Origin: Atrina japonica | Taxonomy: Eukaryota > Mollusca > Bivalvia > Pterioida > Pinnidae | Assembly: GCA_030159075.1 (NCBI GenBank) | Contig: BROG01000564.1 | Span: 418,001-482,000 of the forward strand | Direction of reading: 5' to 3' | Length of the DNA stretch: 64,000 bases | Shown: positions 61,087-64,000 of the stretch, piece after piece | How the letters are laid out: each line of letters opens with the position of its first letter | How positions within the stretch are numbered: position 1 is the stretch's first letter | Translations under genes and position numbers: made by a program | The notes under the pieces: generated by a model | The model's database searches: none | What the model saw: only the letters and a program-made list of their open reading frames with translations | What the model was told of the DNA's origin: nothing

Positions 61087-62205
61087 AGATGGATCATTTA
61101 TCATAAACACCGCTTCATTGCCGGGTCACCTAAGTGTTCCACCAAGCCTTTATCTATTTTGCTTAACAAACTTCTAATATATATTAAACAGGTATTCAGA
61201 AGTACTGTATAACGGCTACTCAAGAAGCGGAGACAATCAGATGTGGATCCTAAAGAATTCAAAGGAATTGTTGGAACATTTGAAATCTCCAAATTTCAAA
61301 CATATTACAGGCATCAAGTCTTATGATTTTTCGACCCTTTACACAACAATTCCTCATCAAAAACTCAAAAACAGATTAAATCTATTATACAGAACTCTTT
61401 TGTATACAAAAATGGAAATCGCAGATATAAATATTTTGTGTAAGGTCATGAAGAACCTTATTTTGTCAAGGAACACTCTGATTCCAATAACAAGTACACT
61501 GAAGACGATATTATCAATATGCTGGGATTTCTAGTAGACAACATCTCCGTGGTTTTTGCGGGAAAAGTTTCCAACAGATTGTCGGCATTCCAGTGGGTAC
61601 TAATTGTGCATCTCTCTTGGCTTACATATTTTTGTATTCATACTAAGCGGAATTTATACAGGCTCTGCTCTCAAAAGGAAACAAACAGTTAGCATCTCGG
61701 TTCAATTTTACTTACAGGTATATCGACGATGTTCTGTCCATAAATAATTCAGAATTTCAGAATTACCTGAGCCAGATGTATCCTGTTGAGCTAGATATCA
61801 ATGAGACGACAGAGAGCAACACATCTGCTTCTTACCTAGATTTACTCCTGTCGATTGGAAAAAGACGGTCAACTTCACACACCGCTCTATGACAAACGAG
61901 ACGATTTCAATTTCCATATCACAAACTTCCCTTTTCTAAGTAGTAATATTCCATCTTCTCCTGCCTATGGCGTTTTCATTTCACAACTTATATGTTATGC
62001 CAGGGCATGCTCTTCTTATGAATGTTTTAATCTGAGAGCTAAACGACTAGCCAATAAACTACTTACACAAGGTTACGTTGTTGGACGCTTGGAGTCGTCG
62101 TTTAAGAAGTTTTATGGTCGATACGGGGATCTTGTTAAACATTATGAAGTCCCCCTCTCAGATATATTATATAGTATTCTGGATCATGGCCACAGACAGT
62201 GACTC
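61087..62205 (+). pseudogene. Second Penelope-like reverse transcriptase, heavily frameshifted
   Basis: Blocks in changing frames: RSGDNQMWILKNSKELLEHL, IKSYDFSTLYTTIPHQKLK (RT motif with Asp), then an out-of-frame middle ('cagattgtcggcattccagtggg', 'tatatcgacgatgttctgtcc' for VGIPVG and YIDDVLS), then PLYDKRDDFNFHITNFPFLS, SPAYGVFISQLICYARACSS and FKKFYGRYGDLVKHYEVPLS with a stop at 62200-62202. Same family as 28600-29720 but clearly older and from a different subfamily (different tail). Confidence 0.8.
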
Positions 62206-62389
62206 CGTTTCACCAATCATGCTTTTCGCCGAACTTGACCTCACCACCAAACTGGACCTTTTTACCGAATTTGACCCGTTCATCGAACTAGAAAGGTTTC
62301 CATGGAACATTTGCGACGGGTGTGGCATGCCAGCAGAAGACGCTGACTCCTTCCTTGACAACTGGTTTTATCCCGTTTGGGATTCGTAA
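62206..62389 (+). other. Tail ORF after the second RT (ERFPWNICDGCGMPAED)
   Basis: A frame overlapping and extending past the RT stop (62078-62389) reads FAELDLTTKLDLFTEFDPFI then a CDGCGMPAEDAD word and ends at TAA 62387-62389. Such a segment follows RTs of this group elsewhere as I recall. Its coding status is uncertain. Confidence 0.4.
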
Positions 62390-62957
62390 TTGTTCTTCAT
62401 TGTTGAGACCATCTAATTCGTCGTGTTATAATGGACTTGAGTTTTGATTATCAATTGGTACTTCTTCAATTTTACTTGCAAAACATGCAAGTAAACATAT
62501 CTATATACAATAATTTTGCCTTTCAATATTTATTTTATCATTGAAACACTAAACTTCTGAAAACTAAGATATTCATTTTACAGTGAGTATTCTTAGACTG
62601 CAATACATTTAGGTATCTTATTTGTCATTGGATAATACCACTTTTACAATTATATCAAAATTGAGCTCAACCAATGAAGTCTGATCAAGAGAATGGTTCG
62701 CCTTTCGCATTTGTTTTGGACTTTTGTTTTGGTTATTGATTGGTACTTCTTCAATTTTACTTAGTTACAAATGAAATTCATGTTTCGGACAAACAACTTG
62801 TCCACACATTTCAATTAAAGTCAGTTATAAGCATAGAAGACATATAAAGAAATTAAAGATGATCCATTGTTTGATTATGTCATAGACACATTAGGGGAGA
62901 TAACTCTTGAAGTACAACAATTTTTATATTGTCAGATTTTGCTAAAAATAAGTATAG
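62390..62957. other. Retroelement tail region with internal duplication
   Basis: 'attgattggtacttcttcaattttactt' occurs at about 62451 and 62735. 62565-62690 is the partner of the 55930-56095 repeat. No gene. Confidence 0.5.
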
Positions 62958-62969
62958 AGGTATTTCGAT

Positions 62970-63201
62970 TTGATTTTTTGTTTTACGCCATACTCAACAA
63001 TCTGTCAGTCATATGATGGCGTCCAGTTTTTATTGGTGGAGGAGAAACCCCGGTTACCCGGGTAAAGACCACCGACATTCCGCAAGTAAACTGGCAAATT
63101 TTCCCACATAATTCGAAACGACCCTAGCGGGATTCGAACCAGAGGTGAGAGGCCTTGTGATTTAAAGCGCAATGCTCTAACCACTCGGCCACGGAGGCCC
63201 C
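62970..63201 (-). mobile_element. Intact tRNA-headed SINE with 12-bp target-site duplication
   Basis: On the minus strand: A box GTGGCCGAGTGG, B box GGTTCGAATCCC, body 'gtttctcctccaccaataaaaactgg', tail 'gactgacagattgttgagtatggcgtaaaacaaaaa'. Flanked by perfect 12-bp repeats AGGTATTTCGAT at 62958-62969 and 63202-63213, proof of target-primed insertion. Confidence 0.95.
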
Positions 63202-63403
63202 AGGTATTTCGATGATATCTTTTTAATGAAAAAATAGCATTTCATGGTATTTTGGTAAGATGAAATCAATGGTAGATATTACAGAAAGGTTGTTTGCCAT
63301 AGCAACAAAAATAAAGGCCTCTGATTTGTCAAAACAAAGATATATTCAGATTTTGCTCTTTCTATCATGAATTGGCAATGTGCCAGTACTATTTCTCTAA
63401 AAA

Positions 63404-63915
63404 GGGGAGTATTACTTAGCCGTGTATACTGAAAATTAAAATGGGTTGATCTCTATTTCTTTTGTTTAAACAACATATAACAAATTGTATTAATAAAAGA
63501 AAGCTGTCATACTACTTTTACACACATTCTTATTTCACCATTGCTCTTTATATTGTGCATTGACACAAATTTTGGGAACAACAAGAGGATGGCGTAATAC
63601 TTAGCCGTATATACTGAAATCTGATATGGATAGATATTTATTTCTTTTGTTTAAACAACAAATATTAACTTGTATTAATAAAAGAAACTTGTTAAACTAG
63701 TTTTGCACACATTCTTATTTCACCATTGCACTTTATATTGTGTATTGATACAAATTTGGGGGAAAAGCAAGGGGATTTGGGTACAACTAAGCGGTATTTC
63801 CTGAAATCTAATATGGATAAATATTTCTTTCTTTTTATTATACAACATATTTTATGTTGTATTAATGAAGGAAATCTGTTAAACTAGTTTTGCACATATA
63901 TTTTTTGTTATATCT
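63404..63915. repeat. ~190-bp tandem repeat, about 2.7 units
   Basis: 'tacttagccgt.tatactgaaa' begins units at about 63412, 63598 and 63786. 'cacacattcttatttcaccattgc' and 'attgtgtattgatacaaatt' recur within. Non-coding, AT-rich. Confidence 0.85.
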
Positions 63916-63952
63916 ATTTATTTATTCAATGGAGCTATATTTTCCTCTGCCA

Positions 63953-63957
63953 ATATA

Positions 63958-64000
<43 letters not shown>
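63953..64000. repeat. (AT)n microsatellite cut by the window end
   Basis: Runs of AT to the last base of the window. Confidence 0.95.

Noticed and set aside
63120..63201. Functional tRNA gene (minus)
   Set aside because: It is the head of a SINE bounded by a 12-bp target-site duplication.

Overview
This is animal nuclear DNA: AT-rich, intron-containing and crowded with repeats. I infer a lophotrochozoan, most likely a bivalve mollusc. Three things point that way: tRNA-headed SINEs with 'GGCGTAAAACA'-type tails, long-microsatellite and TACATGTA-rich introns, and reverse transcriptases of a type I remember from bivalve genomes. The species cannot be read from the window. There is no operon, CRISPR array, true tRNA gene or rRNA gene.

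Two conventional host genes can be reconstructed exon by exon, both on the minus strand. (1) A PLAC8/cornifelin-type cysteine-rich protein of 148 aa has coding exons at 9235-9025, 8377-8238 and 5775-5680. (2) A complete Rab5 small GTPase of 213 aa has coding exons at 45966-45804, 39914-39763, 38124-38002, 37505-37412 and 36337-36228, with a non-coding stretch up to 46082. Phases and splice sites agree at every junction.

Layout. 0.4-3.3 kb: a ~160-bp satellite with a 645-bp higher-order duplication. 3.4-4.1 kb: a dispersed repeat. 5.4-9.3 kb: the PLAC8-like gene, whose second intron holds two minisatellites. 9.3-20.2 kb: no supported host gene; MITE-like palindromes, a SINE and Penelope-type retroelement tails. 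21.35-27.28 kb: a 5.9-kb element with ~390-bp terminal inverted repeats. Its broken ~1,550-codon gene joins two Cys/His modules, a large central domain and a C-terminal FEN1/PIN-like nuclease domain. 28.2-30.0 kb: a non-LTR RT fragment followed by a broken Penelope-like RT. 30.0-36.2 kb: repeats and the downstream side of Rab5. 36.2-46.1 kb: Rab5, with many repeats in its introns. 46-56 kb: non-coding, including a candidate promoter, a 5S-rRNA-like fragment and nested repeats. 56.3-60.9 kb: two piggyBac-derived copies in opposite orientation around a 35-bp minisatellite. 61-62.4 kb: a second Penelope-like RT. 63.0-63.2 kb: an intact SINE with a 12-bp target-site duplication. 63.4-64 kb: tandem repeats.

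The best candidate for an undescribed system is the TIR-bounded element at 21.35-27.28 kb. The central domain resembles a multicopy family of 'uncharacterised' invertebrate proteins, and here it is physically bounded by inverted repeats, which implies it is transposon-borne. It carries a nuclease-type domain unusual for a cut-and-paste transposon. This copy is dead (five frameshifts and two nonsense codons), so any activity must be sought in sister copies.
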